The notes under the pieces are model-generated. The model saw nothing but the letters and a program-made list of their open reading frames with translations, made no database searches and was not told the DNA's origin. From contig NZ_JACJTV010000008.1 in NCBI RefSeq assembly GCF_014698845.1, positions 124,001-188,000 of the forward strand: a stretch of DNA of 64,000 nucleotides, written 5' to 3'. Each line of letters opens with the position of its first letter. The stretch's first letter is position 1. The translations under genes were made by a program, and so were the position numbers. Shown in pieces: positions 29,619 through 38,825 of the stretch. Source of the stretch: Coleofasciculus sp. FACHB-1120 (GTDB lineage: Bacteria; Cyanobacteriota; Cyanobacteriia; Cyanobacteriales; FACHB-T130).

Positions 29619-29959
29619 GATTCGATTCTCTCAAAAGTATTCTATATTCGCCATCTTATAAATTTCTTTGTTGGTCTTCATCTCCCTAGCGACTGAATTA
29701 ACTCACCTTAAGTAAGTTATACAAACATTCAATCGAAGGGTTGAAAATTTAAACTTGGGTGATTGAGAATGTAGCTTAGTGATTGAGCTTGAGTTTTTAA
29801 GCAGTAACTGATAGCAAGAAATATTAAGAAATTTTAATTAAGAGAAAGCTAAGAATAGCAAATAGGTATTTCTAAAGGGGGAAAGTTCTTGAAGTTTTAA
29901 ACAGAAAATATTTAATACTATCTAATAAGTTCAAAAAATAATCTGCCTAACGGTAGAAA
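29619..29959. other. AT-rich divergent promoter region
   Basis: The 341-base spacer lies between the divergent DUF2382 and aldolase genes. It is strongly AT-rich and has no gene. It should contain the promoters of both transcripts. Confidence 0.5.
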
Positions 29960-30619
29960 ATGAGGATGTATAATCAGTCGTGGTTCAAGCAGGTGCAAAA
30001 GCACCGTGCGATCGCAGTCATTCGCGCACCGCAGATGGAGCTGGGTCGCCAAATGGCTCATGCGGTTGCGTCTGGGGGAATGCAGTTGATTGAAATTACC
30101 TGGAATAGCGACAACCCAGCAGAATTGATTGCTGATTTGCGTGCAGAATTACCCGCGTGTACGATTGGCACGGGTACTGTATTAAATCGGGCACAGCTTA
30201 AAGACGCGATCGCTGCCGGTGCCCAATTCGTCTTTACTCCCCACGTTGACCCAATCTTGATTCAGACAGCAACGGATAGCGGCGTGCCGATGGTTCCGGG
30301 GGCGCTGTCTCCAACGGAAATTGTCACGGCGTGGCAAGCAGGTGCCAGTTGTGTCAAAGTCTTCCCCGTCCAAGCGGTAGGCGGTGCTAGCTACATCAAA
30401 AGTCTGCAAGGGCCATTAGGACATATTCCCTTAATTCCGACTGGGGGGGTGACGGTAGAAAATGCTAAAGCCTTTCTAGCGGCTGGAGCGATCGCGGTCG
30501 GGCTTTCTGGCAGTTTATTTCCCCAAAACTGGGAAGCCATTGCGTCGTCCTCTGGATGCGATGCGATCGCAAAACGCGCTCAAACTCTGATGCAATTGGT
30601 GAATGACTCCACCAGCTGA
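29960..30619 (+). CDS. eda: KDPG/KHG aldolase
   Basis: Bifunctional 2-keto-3-deoxy-6-phosphogluconate / 4-hydroxy-2-oxoglutarate aldolase, which splits KDPG to pyruvate and glyceraldehyde-3-phosphate (Entner-Doudoroff step). The 219-residue TIM-barrel protein has the Schiff-base lysine K133 in SCVKVFPVQAVGG, the catalytic E45 in LIEITWNSDNP, GTGTVL (70-75) and the phosphate loop PTGGVT. Length is normal for class I KDPG aldolases. ATG 29960 and ATG 29966 are both possible starts. It stands alone. Confidence 0.92.
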   Translation: MRMYNQSWFKQVQKHRAIAVIRAPQMELGRQMAHAVASGGMQLIEITWNSDNPAELIADLRAELPACTIGTGTVLNRAQLKDAIAAGAQFVFTPHVDPILIQTATDSGVPMVPGALSPTEIVTAWQAGASCVKVFPVQAVGGASYIKSLQGPLGHIPLIPTGGVTVENAKAFLAAGAIAVGLSGSLFPQNWEAIASSSGCDAIAKRAQTLMQLVNDSTS

Positions 30620-30723
30620 GTTACGATTGAGCTAATAAAAGACCGACATGAGTTGCTCCTAGCAGCTACTCAGAGCTTTTTGCTGAATTCTCCTAACCGA
30701 TCCACCGAGTGAGATGATTTGCC

Positions 30724-31236
30724 ATGAAAAGCATCATTTCTGCTACTTTGCTGCGTCGCCCAGTTGCATTATTTGCTGGGGCGATGGTGGCGCTTACGGC
30801 TTTGGATGCTGCGATCGCACCTGCGATTGCTCAAACAAAGCAGCCAATTGTGGCTGCAAAAATGCAGGAGTTGCAACAATCTGAGCAACGCTGGATTCAG
30901 ATTGACCTGTCCAAGCAACGACTGGTTGCCTGGGAAGGTGGAAAACCCGTCTATGCAGTGGTTGTTTCCACCGGCAAACGTTCAACTCCGACTCGCACGG
31001 GCACGTTTGCGATTAAGTCGAAACATCGGTCTGCCAGGATGCGCGGAGCTGATTATGATGTTCCGAATGTTCCTTACACGATGTATTACCACGGTGGTTA
31101 TGCCATCCACGGTGCTTATTGGCATCGCCGCTTTGGGACTCCCGTTAGCCACGGTTGCATCAATGTAGCGGTTAATCATTCTAAATGGCTATTTAACTGG
31201 GCTGCGGTGGGGACGCCCGTCGTTGTCCATAAATAA
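30724..31236 (+). CDS. L,D-transpeptidase (YkuD domain), copy 1
   Basis: A periplasmic enzyme that makes 3-3 cross-links or attaches proteins to peptidoglycan. The 170-residue precursor has a signal peptide (about 1-36, ending AIAPAIAQ) and a YkuD domain (about 56-168) with H129 in AIHGAYW and the catalytic SHGCINV (H143, C145). It has no peptidoglycan-binding repeat. The catalytic domain is about 70% identical by eye to that of the next gene, so the pair is a tandem duplication. Confidence 0.92.
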   Translation: MKSIISATLLRRPVALFAGAMVALTALDAAIAPAIAQTKQPIVAAKMQELQQSEQRWIQIDLSKQRLVAWEGGKPVYAVVVSTGKRSTPTRTGTFAIKSKHRSARMRGADYDVPNVPYTMYYHGGYAIHGAYWHRRFGTPVSHGCINVAVNHSKWLFNWAAVGTPVVVHK

Positions 31237-31393
31237 ATAAGAAGCAAAGGAAATAAAAATAAATAGTTTCTTTGGCTCTAGAACCCCCTTTTATGGAAAA
31301 ATCTGGAATGGGTTCCCAAAATCTATCTAAAGATAGTTTTAGGTAAATATCAGATAGGGAAACCTAACCTTAGCTACTTTCCTAAACCCGAAA

Positions 31394-32125
31394 GTGAGGT
31401 GTGTCATTAAAAGCCAAATTTGCTTTGCTTGGTTACGTCGTTCTGGAACCTTCTGGGCGAGTATCGCCCTGATCTTTGCGACTGTGTTTTCTTGGTCAAC
31501 GCCCGCTCTATCAGCATCAAAGTCAGTCAGGGCAAGGGAGACAGCCGAACAGCCATCGACGAGAAGATCCGTGCGATCGCGCAGAGCCTTGAGGAAGCGC
31601 ATCCGAGTTCGGAGAACAGCCTCCAGCAACAGAGTTCGCCGTAGCAGAATCGCTAGCAACCGTGTTCGCCGTAGAAGAATCGCCAGTAACAGGGTTCGCC
31701 GCAGCAGAATCGCCAGCAACAGGGTTCGTCGCACCAGAGTCGCCAGTAAAAGTCTTCGCGCTCGGCGATCGCAACGGCGCTGGATTGAAGTAAACCTTTC
31801 AAAGCAACGGTTAATTGCCTGGGAAGGTGGAAGACGGGTTTATTCTGTCCGAATTTCCAGTGGTAAGCGCTCTACCCCCACTCGCGTCGGGACTTTCAGA
31901 ATTCAATCAAAGCACCGCACGGCTCGGATGCGAGGCAGGGACTACAACGTTCCCAATGTGCCCTACACGATGTACTACTCCGGCGGCTATGCCATTCATG
32001 GAGCATACTGGCATAACCGCTTTGGTACCCCAGTCAGCCACGGCTGTGTCAATTTGCCAGTCGCTCAAGCTCGCAAGTTGTACAGCTTCGCCTCACATGG
32101 CACAAAGGTGGTTGTACGTCGGTAA
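31394..32125 (+). CDS. L,D-transpeptidase (YkuD domain), copy 2, with Arg-rich repeats
   Basis: The 243-residue precursor has a signal-like hydrophobic segment (about 20-41, WASIALIFATVFSWSTPALS), a very basic linker (about 45-128) and a YkuD domain (about 129-241) with H202 and SHGCVN (H216, C218). The linker holds four tandem decapeptides, NRVRRSRIAS and variants, at residues 79-118, encoded by 30-base direct repeats. The start is GTG 31394; no better ATG lies before the hydrophobic segment. The 157-base gap after copy 1 and the near-identical catalytic domain mark a local duplication in which this copy gained the basic region. Confidence 0.9.
   Translation: MRCVIKSQICFAWLRRSGTFWASIALIFATVFSWSTPALSASKSVRARETAEQPSTRRSVRSRRALRKRIRVRRTASSNRVRRSRIASNRVRRRRIASNRVRRSRIASNRVRRTRVASKSLRARRSQRRWIEVNLSKQRLIAWEGGRRVYSVRISSGKRSTPTRVGTFRIQSKHRTARMRGRDYNVPNVPYTMYYSGGYAIHGAYWHNRFGTPVSHGCVNLPVAQARKLYSFASHGTKVVVRR
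31628..31747 (+). repeat. Four 30-base tandem repeats inside the transpeptidase gene
   Basis: The units have the form AACCGTGTTCGCCGTAG plus AAGAATCGCCAGT and vary at a few third positions. They encode the decapeptide N-R-V-R-R-(S/R/T)-R-(I/V)-A-S four times. In-frame expansion or contraction is possible by slippage. Confidence 0.85.
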
Positions 32126-32169
32126 GGGGTAACGGCTAATATCAAATGCGTCATCAAAGAACCCCACCC

Positions 32170-32226
32170 CCCGCCCCTCCCCGCAAGCAGGGAGGGGAGC
32201 CGGAGCCGGAGTGGGAGCGGGAGCCA
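32170..32226. repeat. GC-rich hairpin and hexamer repeats after the transpeptidases
   Basis: CCCCTCCC and GGGAGGGG form an 8-bp stem (about 32175-32199), followed by a degenerate run of GGAGCC/GGAGTG hexamers to 32226. It lies between convergent genes and belongs to a common type of cyanobacterial intergenic repeat. Confidence 0.6.
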
Positions 32227-32298
32227 AGGCGATCGCTCTCTCAATGGTGGGGTTCTTCTTAATTGCGGGTAATCAACCGGATTTGATAAAAGGGAAAC

Positions 32299-33894
32299 CT
32301 AGCTCAGCTCAACGACAGGCTGATTGTCTAATAAAGTTTGATTGGTCAGCAGGTCTTCAACAGTGATTCGCAGGAAGCGCTCTCGATCGACGCGAAACAG
32401 AAGTTTAATGCGATCGCTTCCTGGATATCCCGGTGGTGTCAAATTGGCAATGGTACGGGCACCCTGGCGGTCGTTGAGGGGTTGTACCGATGTCTGGTCG
32501 CTGCCCAAACGACGGGTGATTAAGCGATCACCATCGAAATACACTTCTGTGCCACCCGTTTCAGCGCCTAACTCTCCGATAATTAATTCGATGCTGGGTT
32601 GGTTTTCCACCGAAGCACCCAGAACTAATTCCACAGGTTGGCTCATCGGGTAAGCTTGACCTGAGTTAATCAGTTGATGCCAGTTGTGGCGGTTATTCCG
32701 GCGATCCCAGTAGCGGATGCCATAGCTGTGGTAGAGAAAATCTTGCAGTTCGACGCCTTGACTCAGTTGCAGGGCACCTTGGGCGATCGCTTCAAAAGGG
32801 CGATCGCAACGAATTTTGCTGGAGTCAAAGTATTGCTGCACCCATGTCTGTACAGCGGGGATTTGTACAGTCCCGCCCACTAATAAGACAGCATCAATAT
32901 CTGACACTTCGATGCCTTGCCGACGCGCTTGCTGCAACACTTGAGTCATCGACTCATCTAAGCGATCAAAAAATTGGTGTTCTGTGAGGATGGCTTCAAA
33001 GCGATCGCGATTCAGTTCTAGTTCGTAACTCTCAAAAGTTTCATCATTGAAATAAACCTCATGCGCCTCGGTTTCCACAGATAACTGAATCTTTAACCGT
33101 TCTGCCAGCCGTGTCGTCAAAGGTGTCGGATTCAATCCCTGAGTTTTGGCAAAATAATCAACAACCCAGTTATCTAGATCCGAACCGCCTAAATTTTGTC
33201 CAGCTTTCGCTAATACCCGCGCAGTTTTTGCCTTCTGTCCTGACTTTTCAGCTAGCTGTTTTTTTCCCCATTTGAGAATAAAACCCAGCGGCTTCTGAGT
33301 TTCTGTCATATCCAGCCGCACCAGGGAAAGATCCAGCGTCCCGCCGCCAAAATCTACCACCAGTACCACGCCCCCATCTTTCATTCCATAGCCCAAGGCA
33401 GCGGCTGTAGGTTCATCCAACATCCGCACTTGTTCTACCGGAAGAGATTGGCATACCTGCCCCAGCCACTTCCGGTAAGCTTCAAAACTGTCTACTGGCA
33501 CCGTTAATACCAGAGACTGCCCGACATCGGGGGTCACGGCATGGAGTTTCTCAATCAGCTGGTTGAGGAACCATTGTCCGACTTGCTCAAAAGTAACGAA
33601 CTGCCCATCTAATTCTGGGAGGAATCCTTGAATATCAGCCCCAATTCCTCGTTTAAAGCTGCGGAAAAAGCGGGCATCGCTAGTGAGATCGAGACCGCGA
33701 TCGCGTACAGCTTGCCCCACAACTACCGTCGAGAGTGCGGCATCCTCAACATAGAGCAAACTGGGAATCAAGGGGGGATTCTGCCCAGCGATGACCGATA
33801 ACCCAGGTAGGCTCAAGGTTTCTGGTTGCTGGAGGGCTGGATTCCAGCGAGCGATAACTGTATTGCTAGTTCCAAAATCAATTGCGATCGCCAT
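32299..33894 (-). CDS. Hsp70 family (DnaK-like) ATPase, short form
   Basis: The 531-residue protein has the actin/Hsp70 ATPase fold: phosphate-1 loop IDFGTSNTVIA (5-15), connect-1 and phosphate-2 VVDFGGGTLDLSLV (about 180-193), and the adenosine loop LLVGGTVQIPAV (about 342-353). The C-terminal part (about 400-531) is shorter than a DnaK substrate-binding domain and has no lid helices (DnaK is about 640 residues). It is not the housekeeping DnaK, and no DnaJ or GrpE gene is near. Start ATG 33894. It is convergent with the transpeptidases. Confidence 0.9.
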   Translation of the reverse strand: MAIAIDFGTSNTVIARWNPALQQPETLSLPGLSVIAGQNPPLIPSLLYVEDAALSTVVVGQAVRDRGLDLTSDARFFRSFKRGIGADIQGFLPELDGQFVTFEQVGQWFLNQLIEKLHAVTPDVGQSLVLTVPVDSFEAYRKWLGQVCQSLPVEQVRMLDEPTAAALGYGMKDGGVVLVVDFGGGTLDLSLVRLDMTETQKPLGFILKWGKKQLAEKSGQKAKTARVLAKAGQNLGGSDLDNWVVDYFAKTQGLNPTPLTTRLAERLKIQLSVETEAHEVYFNDETFESYELELNRDRFEAILTEHQFFDRLDESMTQVLQQARRQGIEVSDIDAVLLVGGTVQIPAVQTWVQQYFDSSKIRCDRPFEAIAQGALQLSQGVELQDFLYHSYGIRYWDRRNNRHNWHQLINSGQAYPMSQPVELVLGASVENQPSIELIIGELGAETGGTEVYFDGDRLITRRLGSDQTSVQPLNDRQGARTIANLTPPGYPGSDRIKLLFRVDRERFLRITVEDLLTNQTLLDNQPVVELS

Positions 33895-34238
33895 TCAGCT
33901 TCACACCGACAAACCGGCATCACGTCCTCAAGGATTTTATCAACGAATATCCCTGTTTTCCTTCAAACTCAGTTTTCCCGCTTTTCTTGTCTGAATTGAA
34001 GGCTGCAAAACCTCTATGCTGTCGAGGTTATAGCTTTTTTAGTAGTTTAATATACATTTTCCTTGCCTTTTGTCGATTTCTCTGGTATTTTGCGAACTCC
34101 CTCTTTGGACACATGGCAAGTAAATGAAACATTTTTTAACATGGGAGTGTCAAGGGGAATGTCAGGAGTTATCAAAAGTCCTCAAGCCCTTTAATTGCTA
34201 GATGACCATTGAGTTTCTTTAGGAAAAGGGCTGAAAAG
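33895..34238. other. Spacer before the duplicated membrane-module genes
   Basis: No gene was seen. A weak stem AACCTC/GAGGTT (34009-34029) is followed by six T at about 34035, which could act as a plus-strand terminator although no plus-strand gene ends just before it. Confidence 0.4.
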
Positions 34239-34466
34239 ATGAATAACCAGCAACCCATAGAAGCTGCTAAGAACTTAGCAAACTTCAAAATCGGTCTATG
34301 GTTCTTCGGTATTTCCTTCTGGCTATTTGGGATTACTGATAGAAGTATCGCTTCATTGTCAGATGGATATCTTTCTGTTATCGACATCGCACAACTAGGC
34401 ACGGCGACGTTTTTCTTTGTAAGTTGGCTGCTTTTAAAACCAACCTCAAGGCAAAAGCAGGTTTGA
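34239..34466 (+). CDS. Small two-helix membrane protein, paralogue of the next gene's N-terminus
   Basis: About 75 residues from ATG 34239 (MNNQQPIEAAKNLANFKIG). It has two hydrophobic segments: IGLWFFGISFWLFGI and LGTATFFFVSWLLL. Between them is DRSIASLSDGYLSVIDIAQ. The core is about 60% identical by eye to residues 29-82 of the following 329-residue protein. AGGAAAAGGG lies about 12 bases before ATG 34239; the frame opens upstream only through a TTG. Function unknown. Confidence 0.65.
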   Translation: MNNQQPIEAAKNLANFKIGLWFFGISFWLFGITDRSIASLSDGYLSVIDIAQLGTATFFFVSWLLLKPTSRQKQV

Positions 34467-34646
34467 GACAGGTGGCGGAGAGTTTTCCAGAGGGCATTCA
34501 GTGCGAAAGGCAAAAGATGAAGCAGATGATCTGACTAATAGCGATCGCTTCTATACAAGCAGCCAAGCATTATTAGAAGTGCAAAGCTTATAGAAGTGCA
34601 AAGCCAAAGATAAATCAATAAAAAAATCTCAATCTTTTGAATTATT

Positions 34647-35636
34647 ATGTCTAGCGATATTCTTCAAAACACTGACTTTAAACTCATAAACAATAATCAA
34701 TACCTAGAAATCTCTCTGTTTATCACCAACTTCAAGAATGGAATTTGGGTATTTGGAATTCCATCTTGGCTATTCGGACTTACCGATAGAACAGTTGCTT
34801 CCTTTGCTGATGGCTATCTATCAGTGATAGAAGTTATACACTTATTTACAGCTTCTTTCTTTTTTCTGAGTTGGCTGTATTTAAGACCAGACCAAGCCTT
34901 AGCGAATGATGGTTTAGACACAATCCAAAACTATCAATCCGATGCAAATCCTTATCAGGATGAAGAATATCTATCTACTGTTCAAGCCAGAATGCTTGAA
35001 TTACAAGATTATCATTTGATAGGGCAGCAATACATTTTACCTTTTCCCTATCTCTGCCAAATCTATCATTTATTAAATTTAAAACATTTGGAAAGTATTC
35101 ACAACTTTAGCCTGAATAACTTACGGGTTATTAATGTGAGCCATTTCCAGCCTACAGCCATCGGTGGAATGGTAAAATTTCAAACTGTTTTAGATTCTCC
35201 ACTCAATCCTTTAAGAATTTGGAGACAACCTATCGTTGAAGTGGACTTAACCTTGCATAGTCCCTATACGGTTGAACTCAGCATTCCGGTCTACAATGGC
35301 AAAAGGATCGTTGTCATCTTCAATGCCATTCCGCTCAGCGACACCGAACATAAGTTCTTGGTAGACATTTACAGCGACTTGGAGTGGCCCAGACCTTTAT
35401 TGCAATTTATCTTGCATTTTGCCTCTTGCCTGACACTCTTTGAAGATTTGCCCTACCTACAGAAACTAGCTGAAAGAAATATACAGCGTTTAGTCAGCTT
35501 AAATAGGGTTTCAACTCATGAAACAATGTGGCTTTTTCAAAGATTTGTAGACCTTTATGGTTCAAGTATAGAATCTTCGGAACCCAAAGCAATTCAAGCG
35601 ATTGATGAGTCGCAAGAGGCTACCAGTTTAAGCTAA
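34647..35636 (+). CDS. Conserved protein with N-terminal membrane module, function unknown
   Basis: The 329-residue protein has an N-terminal membrane module (about 29-82; FKNGIWVFGIPSWLFGLTDR, ADGYLSVIEVIH, ASFFFLSWLYLRP) shared with the small gene before it. A long soluble domain follows (about 110-310; YILPFPYLCQIYHLLNLKHLE, AIGGMVKFQTVLDSP, RIWRQPIVEVDLTLHSPY, EWPRPLLQFILHFASCLTLFEDLPYL). I believe the soluble domain is conserved in filamentous cyanobacteria, but I know no function. ATG 34647 begins MSSDILQN. AT-rich compared with its neighbours. Confidence 0.75.
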   Translation: MSSDILQNTDFKLINNNQYLEISLFITNFKNGIWVFGIPSWLFGLTDRTVASFADGYLSVIEVIHLFTASFFFLSWLYLRPDQALANDGLDTIQNYQSDANPYQDEEYLSTVQARMLELQDYHLIGQQYILPFPYLCQIYHLLNLKHLESIHNFSLNNLRVINVSHFQPTAIGGMVKFQTVLDSPLNPLRIWRQPIVEVDLTLHSPYTVELSIPVYNGKRIVVIFNAIPLSDTEHKFLVDIYSDLEWPRPLLQFILHFASCLTLFEDLPYLQKLAERNIQRLVSLNRVSTHETMWLFQRFVDLYGSSIESSEPKAIQAIDESQEATSLS

Positions 35637-35893
35637 GACAGTAGAATCTAATGGGTGGTAGGTTTGGCTCCGAGGGTTCAGGCTGCGGAATTTCGACTAA
35701 ATATCAGTGCTATTCAGGTTCAGTTGAATGGCACTGACTCAAGTTTTAAACTAAAGCCCTGAACCAAAGTTTGGGCTTAAAGCAAAAACCTGTTAAAACG
35801 GGTTCAACTTTCCCTCAGTCAGCCTGATTTAGCTTGGCATTGCTTCTAGCTATAGAATTTATTTGCAGGTTCATGGCGGTGGTGCCATTCAGA

Positions 35894-36874
35894 TTAAGTT
35901 GCTAGCTTGTTGCACAAAGTATCTAGTAATCGGGATCTATCTGTCTGCAAGTCGAATAAATGTAACCCGAACTGCTCTGACAGTTCCTCAGACACCTTAA
36001 TCCCCCTGACGCTGCTGCCATGCGAGTCTAGCGGGGGTGAAAAAATCGCAATACCCATTTGCTGTGGCACCACCACAATTAGTCCGCCCGATACGCCACT
36101 TTTAGCGGGAAGACCCACTTTATACGCCCACTCTCCCGCAAAGTCATACATCCCGCAAGTGTACATGACAGTCAAGATATCTCTGATATAACGGGAATCA
36201 ACCGCACGCTCTTGAGTGATGGGGTTCATGCCGTTGTTCGCGAGAGTCGCTGCCATTACTGCCAAATCACGGCAATTTACCATCAAAGAACACTGCTGGA
36301 AGTACAAATCCAGTGCCTCATCAATTTTCGCGTCGATCATGCCAAAATTGAGCATCAGATGCGCCATTGCTCGGTTGCGATGTCCGGTCGTTCGCTCTGA
36401 CATGAACACGGACATATCAATAAATAGGTTGTGTCCAACGTAACGCTGAAACATATCCAGCATCCGGTTTAACCGCTCAGTTGGCCCCACTCCTTTAATT
36501 AAACTGGTGGTAGCGATCGCTCCCGCATTTACCATTGGGTTATACGGTCGCTTTGAGGATTCATCCAGCTTAATAATTGAGTTGAAAGCATCGCCGGTGG
36601 GTTCCACTCCCACCCTCTTCACAACATAATCGCGCCCATGATCCTCTAGCGCCATTCCGTATACAAATGCCTTGGAAATTGACTGAAGCGTAAACAACTG
36701 TTCCCAATCGCCGATTTCATAAAGTTGACCATCCACAGTGACAATGGATATCCCAAACCAATCCGGGTTTGCCTTGGCGAGTTCCGGGATATAGTTTGCC
36801 AATACACCTTCATGAATTGACTTGTACTTGAGATGCAAGTCGTTGATAAAGTCTTGTAGGATGGCACTTGCCAT
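35894..36874 (-). CDS. glsA: Glutaminase A
   Basis: Glutaminase hydrolyses glutamine to glutamate and ammonia. The 326-residue protein has the serine beta-lactamase-like fold with nucleophile S65 and K68 in [42 protein letters not shown], and the C-terminal [26 protein letters not shown]. Length is normal (about 310). The gene ends on the minus strand after a 257-base spacer. The upstream gap (36875-36943) holds tandem GGGTTATGGGGAAT repeats, common as cyanobacterial intergenic filler. Confidence 0.94.
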   Translation of the reverse strand: MASAILQDFINDLHLKYKSIHEGVLANYIPELAKANPDWFGISIVTVDGQLYEIGDWEQLFTLQSISKAFVYGMALEDHGRDYVVKRVGVEPTGDAFNSIIKLDESSKRPYNPMVNAGAIATTSLIKGVGPTERLNRMLDMFQRYVGHNLFIDMSVFMSERTTGHRNRAMAHLMLNFGMIDAKIDEALDLYFQQCSLMVNCRDLAVMAATLANNGMNPITQERAVDSRYIRDILTVMYTCGMYDFAGEWAYKVGLPAKSGVSGGLIVVVPQQMGIAIFSPPLDSHGSSVRGIKVSEELSEQFGLHLFDLQTDRSRLLDTLCNKLAT

Positions 36875-36943
36875 TTGTTATGGGGAATGGGTTATGGGGA
36901 ATGGGTAATCGCTAATTGTTCGGGTGACATTAGCGATTAAAAA

Positions 36944-37771
36944 TTAACGTAAACTTGCCGCTGCCTGTTTGATGGGTTCAAGCAAATCTAAAGGTACCTG
37001 AAGCATATTCAGCGTACTGCGATCTGGAGTTTTCGGATCGGGACTGGGTCCATGATAATCGCTGCCGCCTGTCATCAGTAAGCCATATTCAGCGCACAAC
37101 TTTTTGAGATTTTGGATTTCTTTGGCGCTGTGGTTAGGATGATAAACCTCAACGCCCATTAACCCAGCAGCAACCAATTCTTTCAGCACTTCCTTCACAT
37201 CACCCCCTCGAAACAGGTAGGGATGCGCCCACACAGGCACGGCACCGCAAGAACGTAACATGGCAATCCCTTCAACAATCGAGAATTTCTCGTAATGCAC
37301 ATAAGCGGGTTTATCATCCCCCAGCAGGCGATCGAAAGCTTCCCGCGATGACTGAAAATAACCAGCTTTCACAAGGGCACTGGCAATATGAGGACGCCCT
37401 GGTGCCATGCCTTCACCTAATTCAGGTAACTGAATCGGGTAGCCTAATTCTGCCAGTTTGGCGACCATTTGTTGCGATCGCCGTTTCCGTCCTTCTAGGC
37501 GATCGCCTAAAGGTTCTCGCAGCTTCTGTGCATCCGGGTAAAAGCCCAAAATATGTAAGGAACAATTGTTGTGAACGGTGCTGAGTTCCAGTCCAGGGAC
37601 AATTTCCAGGTTATGCTGTTCGGCAGCAGCAAACGCCTCATCCCAGCCGTTCATCGTATCGTGATCGGTAATGGCAAGGGCGCGGACTCCGGCACTCATC
37701 GCCGCGTTAACGAGTTCGCTTGGTGTAAGGGTGCCGTCTGAGTATGTGGTGTGGCAGTGTAGTTCTAGCAT
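36944..37771 (-). CDS. PHP-domain phosphoesterase (RNase AM/TrpH-like)
   Basis: The 275-residue metal-dependent phosphoesterase has PHP motif 1, LELHCHTTYSDGTLTPSELV (H5, H7, D12), motif 2 ALAITDHDTMNG, motif 3 near IVPGLELSTVHN, and the late histidine motif MTGGSDYHGP. E. coli TrpH (RNase AM) of this group hydrolyses 3',5'-nucleoside bisphosphates and short 5'-phosphorylated oligonucleotides. It lies 3 bases after cobK on the same strand, so the two are co-transcribed. Confidence 0.9.
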   Translation of the reverse strand: MLELHCHTTYSDGTLTPSELVNAAMSAGVRALAITDHDTMNGWDEAFAAAEQHNLEIVPGLELSTVHNNCSLHILGFYPDAQKLREPLGDRLEGRKRRSQQMVAKLAELGYPIQLPELGEGMAPGRPHIASALVKAGYFQSSREAFDRLLGDDKPAYVHYEKFSIVEGIAMLRSCGAVPVWAHPYLFRGGDVKEVLKELVAAGLMGVEVYHPNHSAKEIQNLKKLCAEYGLLMTGGSDYHGPSPDPKTPDRSTLNMLQVPLDLLEPIKQAAASLR

Positions 37772-37774
37772 TCT

Positions 37775-38611
37775 TTAATTGTCGCTTGATTCACGCTCGG
37801 TAAGATTGTGGCGGACTAAACTCAGTCGAAAGATGTCTTGGCAAAACTCTAGCGCTGTTTTCAAGTCGCTGGTTTGCTGCGGATACGCAACTTCTGGACG
37901 AGTAATTACCACTAAAGGAATGCCCAACTCTGCGGAAACTCTGCGCTTGATCTCCTCTCCCCCAGCAGTTCCCGATGCTTTCGTCACCACCAGGGAAATG
38001 TCCCACTGACGCCAAAGAGCCGTTTCCAATTCAGTAGAGATGGGGGGGCGAATCGCAATCAGTTTATCGGGTGTAAACCCTGATTGTAAAGCTGCTTCCA
38101 GCGCTGTTACGGAAGGAAGAATTCGGGCAAACAAAGTAGACTTTTCTTGCCAAGGACGGAACCGGGACAAGCTTCGATAACCAATTGTCAGTAGCACCCG
38201 TTGCCCTTGTAGGTAGTCTCCAGATAAAAGCGTGTCGAAACTATCTAGCTCTATTACCAGCTGCTTCTGTAAGCTTGCATCAATAACCGGACGCTCGTAG
38301 CGGAGATAGGGAATCTGTTGCTTTTGGGCAGTTGCGATCGCTAGCTTGGAAATCTCCGCCGCATAGGGATGAGACGCATCTAAAATCGCCACGATTCCTT
38401 GCTCTTTTAAAAACCGCTCCAACTGCGCTGCATCCAGATAACCTACCCAAATTTGTAAGGAGAGTATCGATGGATACAGCCTTCTAGCGGCTTCTGTGGT
38501 GACAGTAACAATGCAGGGTAGATGGAAGTGAGCGATCGCCTTTGCTAACTCAGCACTCTCCTGAGTGCCCCCAATCAGCCACAGGCGTTGCTCAAAGGAT
38601 GAAGGATTCAT
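37775..38611 (-). CDS. cobK: Precorrin-6A reductase
   Basis: CobK/CbiJ reduces (cobalt-)precorrin-6A with NAD(P)H in cobalamin biosynthesis. The 278-residue protein shows LWLIGGTQESAELAKAI, VGYLDAAQLERFL, AILDASHPYAAEISKLA, ERPVID, VLLTIGYRSLSRF, and the C-terminal VVTKASGTAGG...VVITRPEVAYP. Length is slightly above the usual 250. No other cob gene is in the window, as is usual for the scattered cyanobacterial pathway. No cobalamin riboswitch was seen upstream. Confidence 0.92.
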   Translation of the reverse strand: MNPSSFEQRLWLIGGTQESAELAKAIAHFHLPCIVTVTTEAARRLYPSILSLQIWVGYLDAAQLERFLKEQGIVAILDASHPYAAEISKLAIATAQKQQIPYLRYERPVIDASLQKQLVIELDSFDTLLSGDYLQGQRVLLTIGYRSLSRFRPWQEKSTLFARILPSVTALEAALQSGFTPDKLIAIRPPISTELETALWRQWDISLVVTKASGTAGGEEIKRRVSAELGIPLVVITRPEVAYPQQTSDLKTALEFCQDIFRLSLVRHNLTERESSDN

Positions 38612-38642
38612 TGTTCTTTATCCCTCACCCTTGATTCTTCCC

Positions 38643-38825
38643 CTACCCCTTGAGTGCTTTTCTAAAGTTCTGACGATAGGATTTATTACCAATTATCAAA
38701 GCAGGCCATAAGAGAGCCAGAACGAGCCGACCTTGGCTGAAATTTGTCCGGCGAAAGCCTTTCCAGAACCTCCAGCCGCCGTAGCCATAAGCCCCTAGGA
38801 ATAATAAGCCTAATAAAGTACCCAT
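38643..38825 (-). CDS. Small conserved membrane-associated protein
   Basis: A 60-residue basic protein: MGTLLGLLFLGAYGYGGWRFWKGF, then RTNFSQGRLVLALLWPALIIGNKSYRQNFRKALKG. It has two hydrophobic stretches and a basic tail. I recall similar 60-residue proteins in other cyanobacteria. It is upstream of and co-directional with cobK (31-base gap). Function unknown. Confidence 0.6.
   Translation of the reverse strand: MGTLLGLLFLGAYGYGGWRFWKGFRRTNFSQGRLVLALLWPALIIGNKSYRQNFRKALKG

Noticed and set aside
35637-35893. Possible gene remnant upstream of glsA's 3' end
   Set aside because: Short coding-like stretches ([36 protein letters not shown]) occur in different frames with several stops; too weak to call.
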